Assembly (NCBI RefSeq): GCF_003285015.1 | Contig: NZ_QMFB01000011.1 | Coordinates: 218,263 to 282,262 of the forward strand | Direction: 5' to 3' | DNA: 64,000 nt | From: Paenibacillus contaminans | GTDB taxonomy: Bacteria > Bacillota > Bacilli > Paenibacillales > NBRC-103111 | Shown here: one piece after another, positions 33,615 through 43,129 of the stretch | How the letters are laid out: the number at the start of each line of letters is the position of its first letter | Position numbering within the stretch: position 1 is the stretch's first letter | Notes under the pieces: model-generated | Database searches by the model: none | Told to the model about the DNA's origin: nothing | Seen by the model: only the letters and a program-made list of their open reading frames with translations | Translations under genes and position numbers: made by a program

Positions 33615-34919
33615 ATGATTCAATGCGGGATGGCGGAGGTTGATATTACGCCCGTTATGGGCAGCGAAATTCCGGGCTATTTCGGCCCTAGGGTCGCGGA
33701 CGGCATCAAGGACCTGCTGTACGCCAAGTCACTCGTTTTGGAAACGGAACGCGGGACGGTGGCTCTTGTCGTGATCGACGCCCTTTCGGTACCCAGGCAA
33801 ACCGTGGAAACGATACGTGAACGCATTGCCGCCGAAACGGGGATCGAGCCGCCGGGCGTTTTCGTTTCCGCAACCCATACCCATACGGGCGGCCCGGTTT
33901 CCACAGGTTTCGGTTGTACCGAAAGCCCCGCTTATTTGGAATGGGTTGCGCATAAAGCCGCCGACAGCGTTCTGCTGGCTTATCGCACGCGCAAAGAAGC
34001 GAAGATCGGATTCGGACGAGGCTCCGAGACGGATATCGCTTTTAACCGGCGATTTTTCATGAAGGACGGCCCGCTTCGGACGAATCCGGGCGTAGGCAAT
34101 CCGCTCATTGACAAAGCGGCGGGACCGATCGACCCCGAGGTGCTGGTCATGCGTATTGACGATACATCCGGCCACCCGATCGGAGTCGTCACAAATTACG
34201 CTTGCCATACGGACACGGTCGGAGGCGACGAATTTTGCGCCGATTATCCGGGGGAGCTGAGCCGGCTTGTCAAGCGCGAGCTCGGGGAGCAAGCCGTGAG
34301 CTTATTTTTGTTGGGAGCCTGCGGCAATATTAATCATATCGATGTTTCGGGCAAGCATAACAAGGGCAACGACCATTACCGCTGGATGGGACGTATTCTA
34401 GGCGCGGAAACGCTCAAAGTCCGCGACAAAATAATCGTAAGCGAATCAGCGGAAGCTGCGGCTCTTAGCGAGCGGTTTACAATCGACTTGCGCAGTCCGA
34501 CGGACGAGCAGGTGTCTGCAGCCCGCCGTTTGAACGAAACCGGAACGGATGACGTGCGCGCCGCGACTTACGCCCGGGAAATCGCGAGAATCGCGGACGA
34601 ATGTCCGACAGCCACAGCAACGGTGGAGGTACAAGCGATGCGGATCGGCGAAATGGCGATCGTCGGCCTTCCGGGCGAAATATTCGTGGAGTTCGGCCTG
34701 TCGATCAAGGAAAAATCCGCGTTCGGCTATACGATGATCGACTCCATGTGCAACGGAACGATCCGTGCTTACATATGTACGCGCGAGGCGTTTCAGCAAG
34801 GCGGCTACGAGCCGCAGATGACGTTTCGCAACCGCTTCCCGGAGGAAACGGGCGAACGTCTAGTCGAGCTGGCCGATTCATTGTTGAAGAGGCTCGATGA
34901 AGGCCGCTCCCGGCTGTAG
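33615..34919 (+). CDS. Neutral/alkaline ceramidase N-terminal domain-like protein (paralogue 2)
   Basis: The 434-aa protein has the same fold signatures as paralogue 1. These are MAEVDITPVMG, SATHTHTGGP with the metal-type His pair (about residues 86-95), FNRRFFMKDG, NYACHTDTVGG and LLGACGNINHID. The end includes CNGTIRAYICTREAFQQGGYEP. It lacks a signal peptide and the C-terminal ceramidase domain. The gene is preceded by AAAAAGGAGG and follows a GNAT gene. Acyl or acetyl chemistry on an amino sugar or lipid amide is conceivable, but the substrate is not known. Confidence 0.78.
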   Translation: MIQCGMAEVDITPVMGSEIPGYFGPRVADGIKDLLYAKSLVLETERGTVALVVIDALSVPRQTVETIRERIAAETGIEPPGVFVSATHTHTGGPVSTGFGCTESPAYLEWVAHKAADSVLLAYRTRKEAKIGFGRGSETDIAFNRRFFMKDGPLRTNPGVGNPLIDKAAGPIDPEVLVMRIDDTSGHPIGVVTNYACHTDTVGGDEFCADYPGELSRLVKRELGEQAVSLFLLGACGNINHIDVSGKHNKGNDHYRWMGRILGAETLKVRDKIIVSESAEAAALSERFTIDLRSPTDEQVSAARRLNETGTDDVRAATYAREIARIADECPTATATVEVQAMRIGEMAIVGLPGEIFVEFGLSIKEKSAFGYTMIDSMCNGTIRAYICTREAFQQGGYEPQMTFRNRFPEETGERLVELADSLLKRLDEGRSRL

Positions 34920-35046
34920 CGGTCGAAAAGGATGTTCTATGCCGCAAGGGAATACCGTTCGTCTCAAATCTCTACTTATTGATGAACGATATTCCCCGGC
35001 TTCTGCCGTTCGCAACCGCCCCTTGTCCTTGATCGGGCGCTGCACA

Positions 35047-35493
35047 TCATTTTTCTTTATCCCCGTATGGCTGACTTGAAGCAGCTGCTTCACCAATCCC
35101 CTTCTCTACTTCAATTATCTTGGCATCAACGTCAATAATGTCTTTATCCCTTTGGTCAAATTGCCCAAACCAATCTTCCATTTTGTTAAGTGCATTTCTT
35201 TTTACATCTTTGTTTATATATACCGCTACTGTCCCTAAGGCAAGGAGAAGTGCCGATAAATCGTCACCGTAACCGATAACCGGAATCAAATCAGGAACCA
35301 AATCTATCGGAAGTATCAAATACCCAAGGGCGCCGTAGATTACCGATTTAGCTTTTAAAGGAACGCCAGGATTTTGAACAGCATAATAACCTAGTAACGC
35401 GCTATACACTACCTTTTTTCCAGCCTCAATAGCATGTTTTTTTAACTTTTCCCAAAATGAGCCCTCGGAATAGTTTGACTCATAATTGCTCAT
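35047..35493 (-). CDS. YkvA-family (DUF1232) protein
   Basis: The 148-aa protein contains the DUF1232 core: KSVIYGALGYLILPIDLVPD, LIPVIGYGDDL (about residues 48-78), and a following hydrophobic helix. An amphipathic helix precedes it, and the tail is charged (residues 100-148). The family is of unknown function, with one or two membrane-associated helices. The ATG at 35493 has AAAAAAGGAGC upstream. It is convergent with the ceramidase-like gene. Confidence 0.85.
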   Translation of the reverse strand: MSNYESNYSEGSFWEKLKKHAIEAGKKVVYSALLGYYAVQNPGVPLKAKSVIYGALGYLILPIDLVPDLIPVIGYGDDLSALLLALGTVAVYINKDVKRNALNKMEDWFGQFDQRDKDIIDVDAKIIEVEKGIGEAAASSQPYGDKEK

Positions 35494-35705
35494 CGTTCCA
35501 TTAGCTCCTTTTTTATGAGTATAGTAAAATAAGTGGCCTTGGCTAAAATCGCAGCTACCTCCTGCTCTCTCGTTCCCTTGCTAAGATCTATAAATATCTC
35601 TCGCGCATCTACGTGCCGACATTTTCATAAAAGCCGCCGCCAGCGCTGCAATATGTTTTAGTACATTCGATCTCATCCGAGCTTTTCCTCTAATGCCGCC
35701 ACAAA

Positions 35706-35921
35706 ATGTTATTCTCTGCGACTCCCTTCGCAATTCCGCATCTTCCCGATTGGATCGCCATGACCCAGAAGCTTATCTGTTTGCTCCTGCAGCATTCTCT
35801 TCCCGGCCTCTTCATCGCTATCGTCAAAAGTACGGAAGCTATGGCTGCGTACCTATACCAAGGCTTGCCGCTCCAGGACCCTGTCGAGTTTACCAACGAC
35901 ATTTACAAAATCATAGTGTAA
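35706..35921 (+). pseudogene. Probable 3' remnant of a degraded gene
   Basis: A plus-strand frame ends with a protein-like stretch (LFIAIVKSTEAMAAYLYQG, then LPLQDPVEFTNDIYKIIV) and TAA at 35919. A well-formed terminator begins only 8 nt later. No ribosome-binding site precedes the frame and it is short, so I read it as the tail of a lost gene. I do not recognise the family. The rest of 35494-36200 shows no gene. Confidence 0.4.
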
Positions 35922-35928
35922 AAGTAAT

Positions 35929-35960
35929 CCCCCGCTTCATATGCCGGAACGGGGTTTTTG
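35929..35960 (+). terminator. Rho-independent terminator
   Basis: CCCCG (35930-35934) pairs with CGGGG (35950-35954), and the stem is extended by inner pairs (TTC with GAA). TTTTTG follows. It stands directly after the remnant gene above. Confidence 0.7.
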
Positions 35961-36200
35961 TTTCTCCGGCGAGCTACGCTTGCATCATGACGCTGCTTCA
36001 GATAGCATATGAGCTTTTTCCTGCGGATGAGCTTTTTCCGGGTGGTTGCAAGTGGCGAAATAACAAGAAAGCGACTGTTTGAGCTTGTAATCGAACGGAA
36101 AAAGATCACACAAAATGAAAACGCTATCTTTAATTGCCGAGTCGCTGTGATCTATAGTGAGGGCGTCTTTCTAATTTGCCGAGAAAGGGGCTTGCTGCGA

Positions 36201-39200
36201 ATGTTTAAGCATGAATGGAAGAAATGGTTTCGCAAACGATTGGCCGCTATTTTGTGCCTAACGATGATCGGGACGATGCTGTCCGGAGTCATCTCTGTCC
36301 GCAAGGGAGAAGCTGCGCTTCTGCAACTGGACAATCCCGGATTTGAATCGGGGCTGACGGGCTGGACGCAAATTTCAGGCAGTTCATCTATGGTGTCGTC
36401 CGTAACATCGGTCGTGTACGAAGGGGCGAAAAGCCTGAAGATCGTCGATAATGTCTCGACATCAGGCGTTATGCTAGAGAGCGGGAAGCTGAACGCGCTA
36501 GAAGGCATCACCTATACCGCATCTACTAAGTTTTACCAGGTTAGCCGAACGGCCGGATATGCCAAGCTATCGATCGCCTTCTATGGGGCGAATCAGACGC
36601 TCATCGAGCCCGTGAAGGAAGCAAGTGCAACAACCGGCAATAACGCCTGGCAGGATCTAAGCGTGTCGGGGATCGCGCCAAGCGGAACCCTGTTCGTTAG
36701 CGTGCGAATCGGAACCACCTCCGCTTATATGAGTACGGCAGCTTATTATGATGACCTTACACTTTCCGCTTCAGACCGCGACATGCTAAATCAAGACAAG
36801 CAAGCGCTCGCCATCGGCTTTGCTCCGGGTGAAGATGCATCTGCGGTCAAACATGCGTTAACTTTGCCTGCAACCGGACTAAACGGCTCCGTCATCTCGT
36901 GGCAATCCAGCAATCCGTCGATCATCAGTCCTTCGGGAGCGGTGTCCAGGCCGCCGCAGTCGGAAGGCGATCAGACGGTTACGCTAACTGCCAATATGAT
37001 CTACGGCATGGAATCGGATACCAGAACGTTCATCGTTACCGTCAAAAGCTGTTGGGAGACGCTGTCCAATCCAGGCTTTGAAACGGGCAATTTGAGCGGC
37101 TGGTCTCAATTATCCGGGACGCCTGCCAATCTGGCGTTCGATCAGTCGCGAACGAGCAGCGGCGCCTATAGCCTGAAATTCAACGATTCCAGCAATACTT
37201 CCGCAGTCGGAGCGGAAAGCGAAAAGCTGGACGCTGTGGAAGGCATAAGCTATTCGGCAGCTGTGCAGGTCTATATCGAGAGCGGAAACGCAAGCATCTA
37301 CCTCCGCTTTTATTCCGCAGCCGGAGGACTCATCAGCCAATTCTCCGCAGGATCGACGACACGAAACAAGTGGACGCCGTTAGCTGTCACGGCCGTAGCG
37401 CCTCCAGGCGCCGAATATGTTTCCGTCGTGCTGTTCTCCAGCTCCGCGAATGTCGGCGTCAGCTATTACGACAGCGTCGTCCTGCAAAGAACGGGTCCAA
37501 CCGTAACGAATGTCGAATTGCCCCTGACGAATCCGGGCTTTGAAGCGGATATGACCGGATGGACGATAGAGTCCGGCTCGATGTCCAGCGTAAGCGCCGA
37601 TTCGACCCGCGCTTACTCCGGGACGAGAAGCCTGCTGATTAACGACGCCAGCGCAGCAGATTCCTTTGCAGTCGTTGGCACGGCTGAGCTTGCGGCGGAA
37701 TCGGTCACCTATACGGCGACAGCCAAAGTTTATCAGAAAAACAGGGAGAACAGCCGCGCTTACTTCTACCTATACTTTTATGATGAAGGCCGCCGCGTCA
37801 TCCAAACGCAATCCGCAATCGGCCCGTCTACGAATAACAACGGTTCCGCATGGTCGGACTTGTCCATCGAGGCCCAATCGCCTGTTGGCGCGAAGTATGT
37901 AAGCGTAGGGATCAGCACGACTTCCACTTACAAGGGGATGTTATGGGTTGATGACATCAAGCTGAGCGTGCGAACAAAGGCGGCTGCCGAGCTCCCGACA
38001 GACGTACAAGCCGTAACGGCCGACGCGGCTTCCCTGTCTATCGGATACATCGGCGGCGATCACGCTTTATCGGTTACCGGCAATTTGAACTTGCCCGCTA
38101 TAGGGCTCCATCAGACGGTGATTTTATGGAGCGCGGACCGGCCGGATCTTGTAGGGAGAGACGGAACGGTGATCCGGGCGCGGAGCGATGAAACGGTTCA
38201 TCTGACCGCCGAACTGATACGCGGCGAACAGCGGACGACGAAAACATTTACCGTCCGCGTAGTAAGCCGTCTGCCTGAGATCACGACTATCGGCGATCAA
38301 CTGTTCAATTCGGACTTTCAGGAAGGCTTGACCGGCTGGAAGCAAGTTCTCGGCTCTTCCATGGCCGTAGGAGCGGACGAAGACGGCTACGAAGGCAAGG
38401 CCATCCGGATCAGCAATAACGGCGTCCTGGGTGTCGTGGTACAAAGCTCTGCCGTTAAGGCAGAGAGGACGATGGAGTATACGACGACCGCTCGCATCAA
38501 GGTCAACTCCGGCGCGGCAAGGGTAGAATTACGCTTCTATGATGAACAAGACAACTTCCTGCTGGCGAAGCCGCTCGTACAGGGCGAAACGTCGAGTGCC
38601 TGGAGGTCTGTCGGTATTCGGGGCGAAGCTCCGGAGCACACTCGCTACTTGCGTGTGGTCATCGTGGCGGAAGCAGGCGGTGCTGCCGACTTCCTGCTGG
38701 ACGAGATCGAGGTCAGCGGCGGGGACTTCGTTCAGAACAATCGCGGATTCGAGTCCGGAATGCTCGAATGGTCGGCGCTGCCGGGGAACGGAGCGATCGA
38801 GCTGGATACGAGCAACGTTTTCAAAGGGAACCGTTCGCTGAAGCTCACCTCCACGACCGGGGCTGCTCCGCTCGTGACAAGCGTATCGAGATTCGCTGCA
38901 GCCGGAGAATCGTTCGCCGCCTTCTCCAAAGTACTCGTCGAAAGCGGCAAGCCTGTCATTACTCTTGCGTTTTATGACGATGCGGGGCAAGTTCTGGCCA
39001 GTCATTCGAGAACGATTGACACACCGCAGCAGGAATGGACGGATCTGGGCGTGAAAGCGGCCGCTCCTGCCGGCGCGAAATCCGTTTCGTTTACGCTCAC
39101 GGTTGATCCGAACAGCCAAGCCTTGTTTGACGAAGCCTATTTAACGAAGGAGTTTACATATTTAGGCGTACCGATCAAGCTGGAATACATTCAAAGCTCG

Positions 39201-41156
39201 GCTTACGGCAAAAGTCCGGACGGTCGGGATCTCGCCTACTCCGTCGTCGCAAACGAGGACAGAGGGAGCAGCTTTGTTGGGGTCGATCTCGATACATCCG
39301 AGCTTGTCGTTCAATTGCCGATCGCTGCATCAAGCGGAGCGTTTACGACGCTCGCCGGATCAGACAACAATATTTATGTGGGCAGTTACATAGACGGCAG
39401 GGTTTACAAGTTTGTGCCAGGCGCATCCGAGATGATCGATCTGGGTATCGCGGTTCCCGGGCAAAACACTTTGTTCGGCTTAACCGATGGCCGCAACGGC
39501 GTTTTCTATGGCGGAACCTACGATCAGGCTTATGTATTCAAATACACGCCAGGTACAGGGTTCACCACTTTCGGACCGAATGGAGCAGGTAACCGTTTTG
39601 ACGAGAATGAAGCCTACGTGCGGGGAATGACCATCGACACGGAAGAAAACGTGCTGTACGTCGGCATAGGCAGCCACGCCAAGCTGATCCGCTATGAGCT
39701 GGATACTGGCGCCTCGCAATCCATCCTGCCCGAAGCGTATGCGGACAGTACCTTCGTCTATCATCTGAAGCAGACAGGCGGCAAGTTGTTTGCGACGGTT
39801 ACGCCGAACAACCAGGTGCTCGTTCTATCCGTCGAGAAAGCTGTGTACGGATCGGTATCTGCATCTGTCGATGCCGTGCTGGAAAATACTTTCGCCGTGT
39901 CGGATGCGATAGATGGTAAAGTCTATTATGTGACAGCCGATCAGGTGCTTCATGTGTACGACATTGCCTTACGCAGCTCCAGCGTTGTCCTGTCCGGCGG
40001 CCTGCCGGTCGTTGCCGGCGTTGCTCCGATGACGTTGTCCGTAATCAACATGAGCAATCAAACGGCGTATCCCGGTTATTCTGTCGTTGGCTTCGGCTCC
40101 GTTTACAAAGGAAAAACCGGAACCTTCGTCTACAATATTCAAACGAACGCGATGAAAAGCGGAGCCGTCGACCTCCCCGCTGCCAATTACGGACCGCGAA
40201 GCTTGATGCTGGGACCGAACGGAGATATTTATTCGTCCAACCATCTGGGCGGAGGAACCGGCATCTATCATCCGCTCGGCGGCGTTAACGGCATGGAATA
40301 CGGGCTCGGGCAAGCGGAGAACGGCGTCGCGCTGGATGGGAAAATGTACTTCGGCACGTATACGCATGCCAGGATCATGGCTTACGACCCTTCCCAACCG
40401 TGGAATCTTCATCAGGGAGGCAGCAATCCGCAGGAGGTCTTTGAGCTGAACAGCGAATACAGGCAGGATCGACCGTTCGGAATGGCTGCCGGCGACGGAC
40501 TTCTCTTCGTTGGAACCGCACCCGATTACGGGCTTCTCGGCGGAGCGATCGCGATTTATGACCCGCATTCCGGCAATAAGCCGACTGTCGTGACGGATGT
40601 GGTCTACAAGCAGAGCGTCGTCACGCTGGCTTATAAGGACGGAATCCTATACGGAGGCACTTCGGTCTGGGGCGGGTTGGGCGTAGACCCTGAGGAGGAC
40701 TCGGCCAAGTTTTTCGCTTACGATGTAGCCAGTCATACCAAATTGTTCGAGATAGTAATTGCGGCCGGGAAACGCGTCATCACCTCAGTCACGGTCGGAT
40801 CGGACGGGAAAATATGGGGCATGTGCGAAGGATATGTTTTCGTCTACGATCCTGCGACAGGGACCATTGTTTATAATGAGAACCTGTTCCCCGAGATCAA
40901 CTACGCCGAGAAAATAAACCCCGTACTATACGGAGGCCAGTTGATCGCCGGCGACGACGGTTATATGTACGGGAACACGACCGGAAAGTTTTTCCGTATC
41001 CATCCGGTGACCAAGCAGAAGGAAATTTTAAGAAGCAGCTCATCGAGCTTCATCGAGAAAGACGACTTAGGCAATATGTATTATTCCGATTCCAAAGGAG
41101 TATGGAGATATGCGTACTTCGATACGGCCGATCAGGCGGTAACCGAAGCGAACTAA
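36201..41156 (+). CDS. Large secreted protein: five CBM-like modules plus beta-propeller
   Basis: The 1651-aa protein starts with a basic N terminus and a signal peptide (ILCLTMIGTMLSGVIS). Five CBM4/9-like jelly rolls begin with NPGFESGLTGW-type words at about residues 45, 289, 446, 703 and 846. Two atrophied-Ig-like inserts (about 196-285 and 600-695) contain ALxIGxxxGE/GD and WxSxNPS-type motifs. From about 985 to the end there are repeated GxxDNNIYVGSY-type blades of a beta-propeller. The propeller may be a lyase or a binding domain; I cannot identify catalytic residues. It heads the second importer locus. The frame is open 64 codons upstream, but the ATG at 36201 has AAGGGG and starts the signal peptide. 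Confidence 0.78.
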   Translation: MFKHEWKKWFRKRLAAILCLTMIGTMLSGVISVRKGEAALLQLDNPGFESGLTGWTQISGSSSMVSSVTSVVYEGAKSLKIVDNVSTSGVMLESGKLNALEGITYTASTKFYQVSRTAGYAKLSIAFYGANQTLIEPVKEASATTGNNAWQDLSVSGIAPSGTLFVSVRIGTTSAYMSTAAYYDDLTLSASDRDMLNQDKQALAIGFAPGEDASAVKHALTLPATGLNGSVISWQSSNPSIISPSGAVSRPPQSEGDQTVTLTANMIYGMESDTRTFIVTVKSCWETLSNPGFETGNLSGWSQLSGTPANLAFDQSRTSSGAYSLKFNDSSNTSAVGAESEKLDAVEGISYSAAVQVYIESGNASIYLRFYSAAGGLISQFSAGSTTRNKWTPLAVTAVAPPGAEYVSVVLFSSSANVGVSYYDSVVLQRTGPTVTNVELPLTNPGFEADMTGWTIESGSMSSVSADSTRAYSGTRSLLINDASAADSFAVVGTAELAAESVTYTATAKVYQKNRENSRAYFYLYFYDEGRRVIQTQSAIGPSTNNNGSAWSDLSIEAQSPVGAKYVSVGISTTSTYKGMLWVDDIKLSVRTKAAAELPTDVQAVTADAASLSIGYIGGDHALSVTGNLNLPAIGLHQTVILWSADRPDLVGRDGTVIRARSDETVHLTAELIRGEQRTTKTFTVRVVSRLPEITTIGDQLFNSDFQEGLTGWKQVLGSSMAVGADEDGYEGKAIRISNNGVLGVVVQSSAVKAERTMEYTTTARIKVNSGAARVELRFYDEQDNFLLAKPLVQGETSSAWRSVGIRGEAPEHTRYLRVVIVAEAGGAADFLLDEIEVSGGDFVQNNRGFESGMLEWSALPGNGAIELDTSNVFKGNRSLKLTSTTGAAPLVTSVSRFAAAGESFAAFSKVLVESGKPVITLAFYDDAGQVLASHSRTIDTPQQEWTDLGVKAAAPAGAKSVSFTLTVDPNSQALFDEAYLTKEFTYLGVPIKLEYIQSSAYGKSPDGRDLAYSVVANEDRGSSFVGVDLDTSELVVQLPIAASSGAFTTLAGSDNNIYVGSYIDGRVYKFVPGASEMIDLGIAVPGQNTLFGLTDGRNGVFYGGTYDQAYVFKYTPGTGFTTFGPNGAGNRFDENEAYVRGMTIDTEENVLYVGIGSHAKLIRYELDTGASQSILPEAYADSTFVYHLKQTGGKLFATVTPNNQVLVLSVEKAVYGSVSASVDAVLENTFAVSDAIDGKVYYVTADQVLHVYDIALRSSSVVLSGGLPVVAGVAPMTLSVINMSNQTAYPGYSVVGFGSVYKGKTGTFVYNIQTNAMKSGAVDLPAANYGPRSLMLGPNGDIYSSNHLGGGTGIYHPLGGVNGMEYGLGQAENGVALDGKMYFGTYTHARIMAYDPSQPWNLHQGGSNPQEVFELNSEYRQDRPFGMAAGDGLLFVGTAPDYGLLGGAIAIYDPHSGNKPTVVTDVVYKQSVVTLAYKDGILYGGTSVWGGLGVDPEEDSAKFFAYDVASHTKLFEIVIAAGKRVITSVTVGSDGKIWGMCEGYVFVYDPATGTIVYNENLFPEINYAEKINPVLYGGQLIAGDDGYMYGNTTGKFFRIHPVTKQKEILRSSSSSFIEKDDLGNMYYSDSKGVWRYAYFDTADQAVTEAN

Positions 41157-41431
41157 GCGCTGGCTCCTCCTCCGGCAAGCCGAGGCCCATATGAGCATTT
41201 TCGTGCAAGTGACGAATTTCCGTTGCCTGCAAACGCTTGCTGCGCCTCGTTTTGCCGGAATTTCAGGGGCCGGAGGACAGCGATTGAAACTTGGCTGGAA
41301 TTTGATTTCTATACGGGTACGCAGGGTTTGCCTAACATAAAATTTGTGCAGCCCGCACTCGGTCTACGGTCTTACGGACATGCTGCACAACGGACGGGTC
41401 AAGCATACAGCATATAGGGAGGAATAAAGAG

Positions 41432-43054
41432 ATGAGAAAAACAACACTAGGCGCCGCACTGGCCATCGCCATGATGCTGCCGATGCTGGCAGCGTGCGGA
41501 GGGGGCACGGAGAGCGGCGCTTCAAGCAGCAGCCCGAGCAAGGCGCCCTCGCCATCCGGCGATGTGAAAGCGCCATCAGAACAAGCGGCTTCGGCATATG
41601 GCGACACTGGGGGCCTGAAACTTCCACTAGTCGATAAATCGACGAAAATATCGTGGATGGTTGTCAGCGAAACCCCGGTGAATGAGAAATTGATTGCGCA
41701 GGAGATTAAAAAACGCACGGGAATCACGGTCGATTTTCAAGCCTATCCCAAGTCCACGTATCAAGACAAATTGCGAGTCATCCTCGCGTCCGGCAAAATC
41801 CCGGATATTTTCCACGGCCTCAATGCGGTTGATCTCAAAAAGATGGGCAAACAGAAAGTCGTCGTAGCCATTAATGAATTTGCCGACCAACTGCCCAACT
41901 TCAAGAAGCTGTATATGCAGGAGAACGCTTGGGTTCTCAAATCTTACGGGGACGAAAACGGGAATTTGTATACATGGCCGATCTACAGCATGAACCGCGA
42001 CGTCAATCACGGTTTCCTGTACCGTAAAGATATTTTTGACAAGAACAACATTCCTGCGTGGACGGACACGGAAGGGTTTTATCAGGCGCTCAAGAAGCTT
42101 AAGGAAATTTATCCGCAAAGCTATCCGCTCTCATCCAAAACGAGTGTCGGCATCTTCAGAGACTACGCATACGGATGGGGCATCGGCGGGGCAAGCTATC
42201 CGATGTATTATGACGAAACGAAGAAGCAATGGAAGTTCGCGCCAACCCAGCCGGAGAACAAAGCGATGCTGGACTTTATGAAGAAGCTGTACAACGAAGG
42301 TTTGCTCGATCCGGAATTTATCACATCCACTGCCGACTCCTGGACCTCGAAAATGACGACAGGCAAATCGTTCGTAACATTCGACTGGATCGGCCGACTG
42401 GACCTGTTCTACAATCAGGTTCGCGCCAGCAATCCGGACTACAACCTGCGTTACGGGTATCCGGTAGGGCCGACCGGGCATGTCCGGACGCTATCTAAAA
42501 TCGACACGAGTCTGAATATCGCGGTAGCCAACAACGAGAACAAAGAAATTGCGCTAAAATTGTTGGATTACATGACCAGCCCTTCCGGCTCCCAGCTGAT
42601 GTCGCTCGGCGTTGAAGGCCAGACCTTCACCCTAGATAAAAACAACAAGGCGGTTTATCCGGAGCTGAAGGATGTCCCGCTGGTCGACATTACGGTTCTT
42701 AACGACAAGTATGGACTATGGCTTGAAGGTGCGACGCTGCGCCCGGATAGCCGAAGCGTGTACTTCAACTTTACCGAGAAAGAGAAGGAATCGCAGGACT
42801 TGATCGTATCCAAAAATCTGCTCGAGCCGGCTGACCCGGTTCTGAATTTCACGGATGAGGAGACGGCCAAGCTGGCGGAATTGCAAGCTTCTCTGCAAAA
42901 AGCCGCCGAGGAGTTCGATTCCAAATACGTCATTGACAAAGCTGCCGGCGAGAAGGACTGGGAAAACTGGAAGGCCGGCATGGAGAAAAACGGGGCGTAC
43001 GCGCTGGAAGCGATCTATAACGCCGCCCAATCACGTCTGAATCGCACAAACTAA
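41432..43054 (+). CDS. Sugar ABC transporter substrate-binding lipoprotein
   Basis: The 540-aa lipoprotein has lipobox LAAC (residues 19-22), a Ser/Pro linker, and a large solute-binding fold (KISWMVVSETPVNEKL, FHGLNAVDLKKMG, WKAGMEKNGAYALEAIYNAA at the end). It resembles LplA-type proteins and should bind an oligosaccharide released by the large upstream protein. The ATG at 41432 follows AGGGAGGAATAAAGAG. A GC-rich stem-loop separates it from the permease genes, which usually leaves the lipoprotein mRNA more abundant. Confidence 0.88.
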   Translation: MRKTTLGAALAIAMMLPMLAACGGGTESGASSSSPSKAPSPSGDVKAPSEQAASAYGDTGGLKLPLVDKSTKISWMVVSETPVNEKLIAQEIKKRTGITVDFQAYPKSTYQDKLRVILASGKIPDIFHGLNAVDLKKMGKQKVVVAINEFADQLPNFKKLYMQENAWVLKSYGDENGNLYTWPIYSMNRDVNHGFLYRKDIFDKNNIPAWTDTEGFYQALKKLKEIYPQSYPLSSKTSVGIFRDYAYGWGIGGASYPMYYDETKKQWKFAPTQPENKAMLDFMKKLYNEGLLDPEFITSTADSWTSKMTTGKSFVTFDWIGRLDLFYNQVRASNPDYNLRYGYPVGPTGHVRTLSKIDTSLNIAVANNENKEIALKLLDYMTSPSGSQLMSLGVEGQTFTLDKNNKAVYPELKDVPLVDITVLNDKYGLWLEGATLRPDSRSVYFNFTEKEKESQDLIVSKNLLEPADPVLNFTDEETAKLAELQASLQKAAEEFDSKYVIDKAAGEKDWENWKAGMEKNGAYALEAIYNAAQSRLNRTN

Positions 43055-43069
43055 GCAAAGCGAACTTAT

Positions 43070-43112
43070 GGCGCCATCGCTCCGGCCGACATCGGCGGGA
43101 AGCGGTGGCGCC
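43070..43112 (+). promoter_or_regulatory. Stem-loop between lipoprotein and permease genes
   Basis: GGCGCCATCGCT (43070-43081) pairs with AGCGGTGGCGCC (43101-43112), with one wobble and more pairs inside. There is no U-tract. Such stems commonly protect the 3' end of the binding-protein mRNA and lower permease expression. Confidence 0.65.
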
Positions 43113-43129
43113 GGGATTGGAGGAACCCG

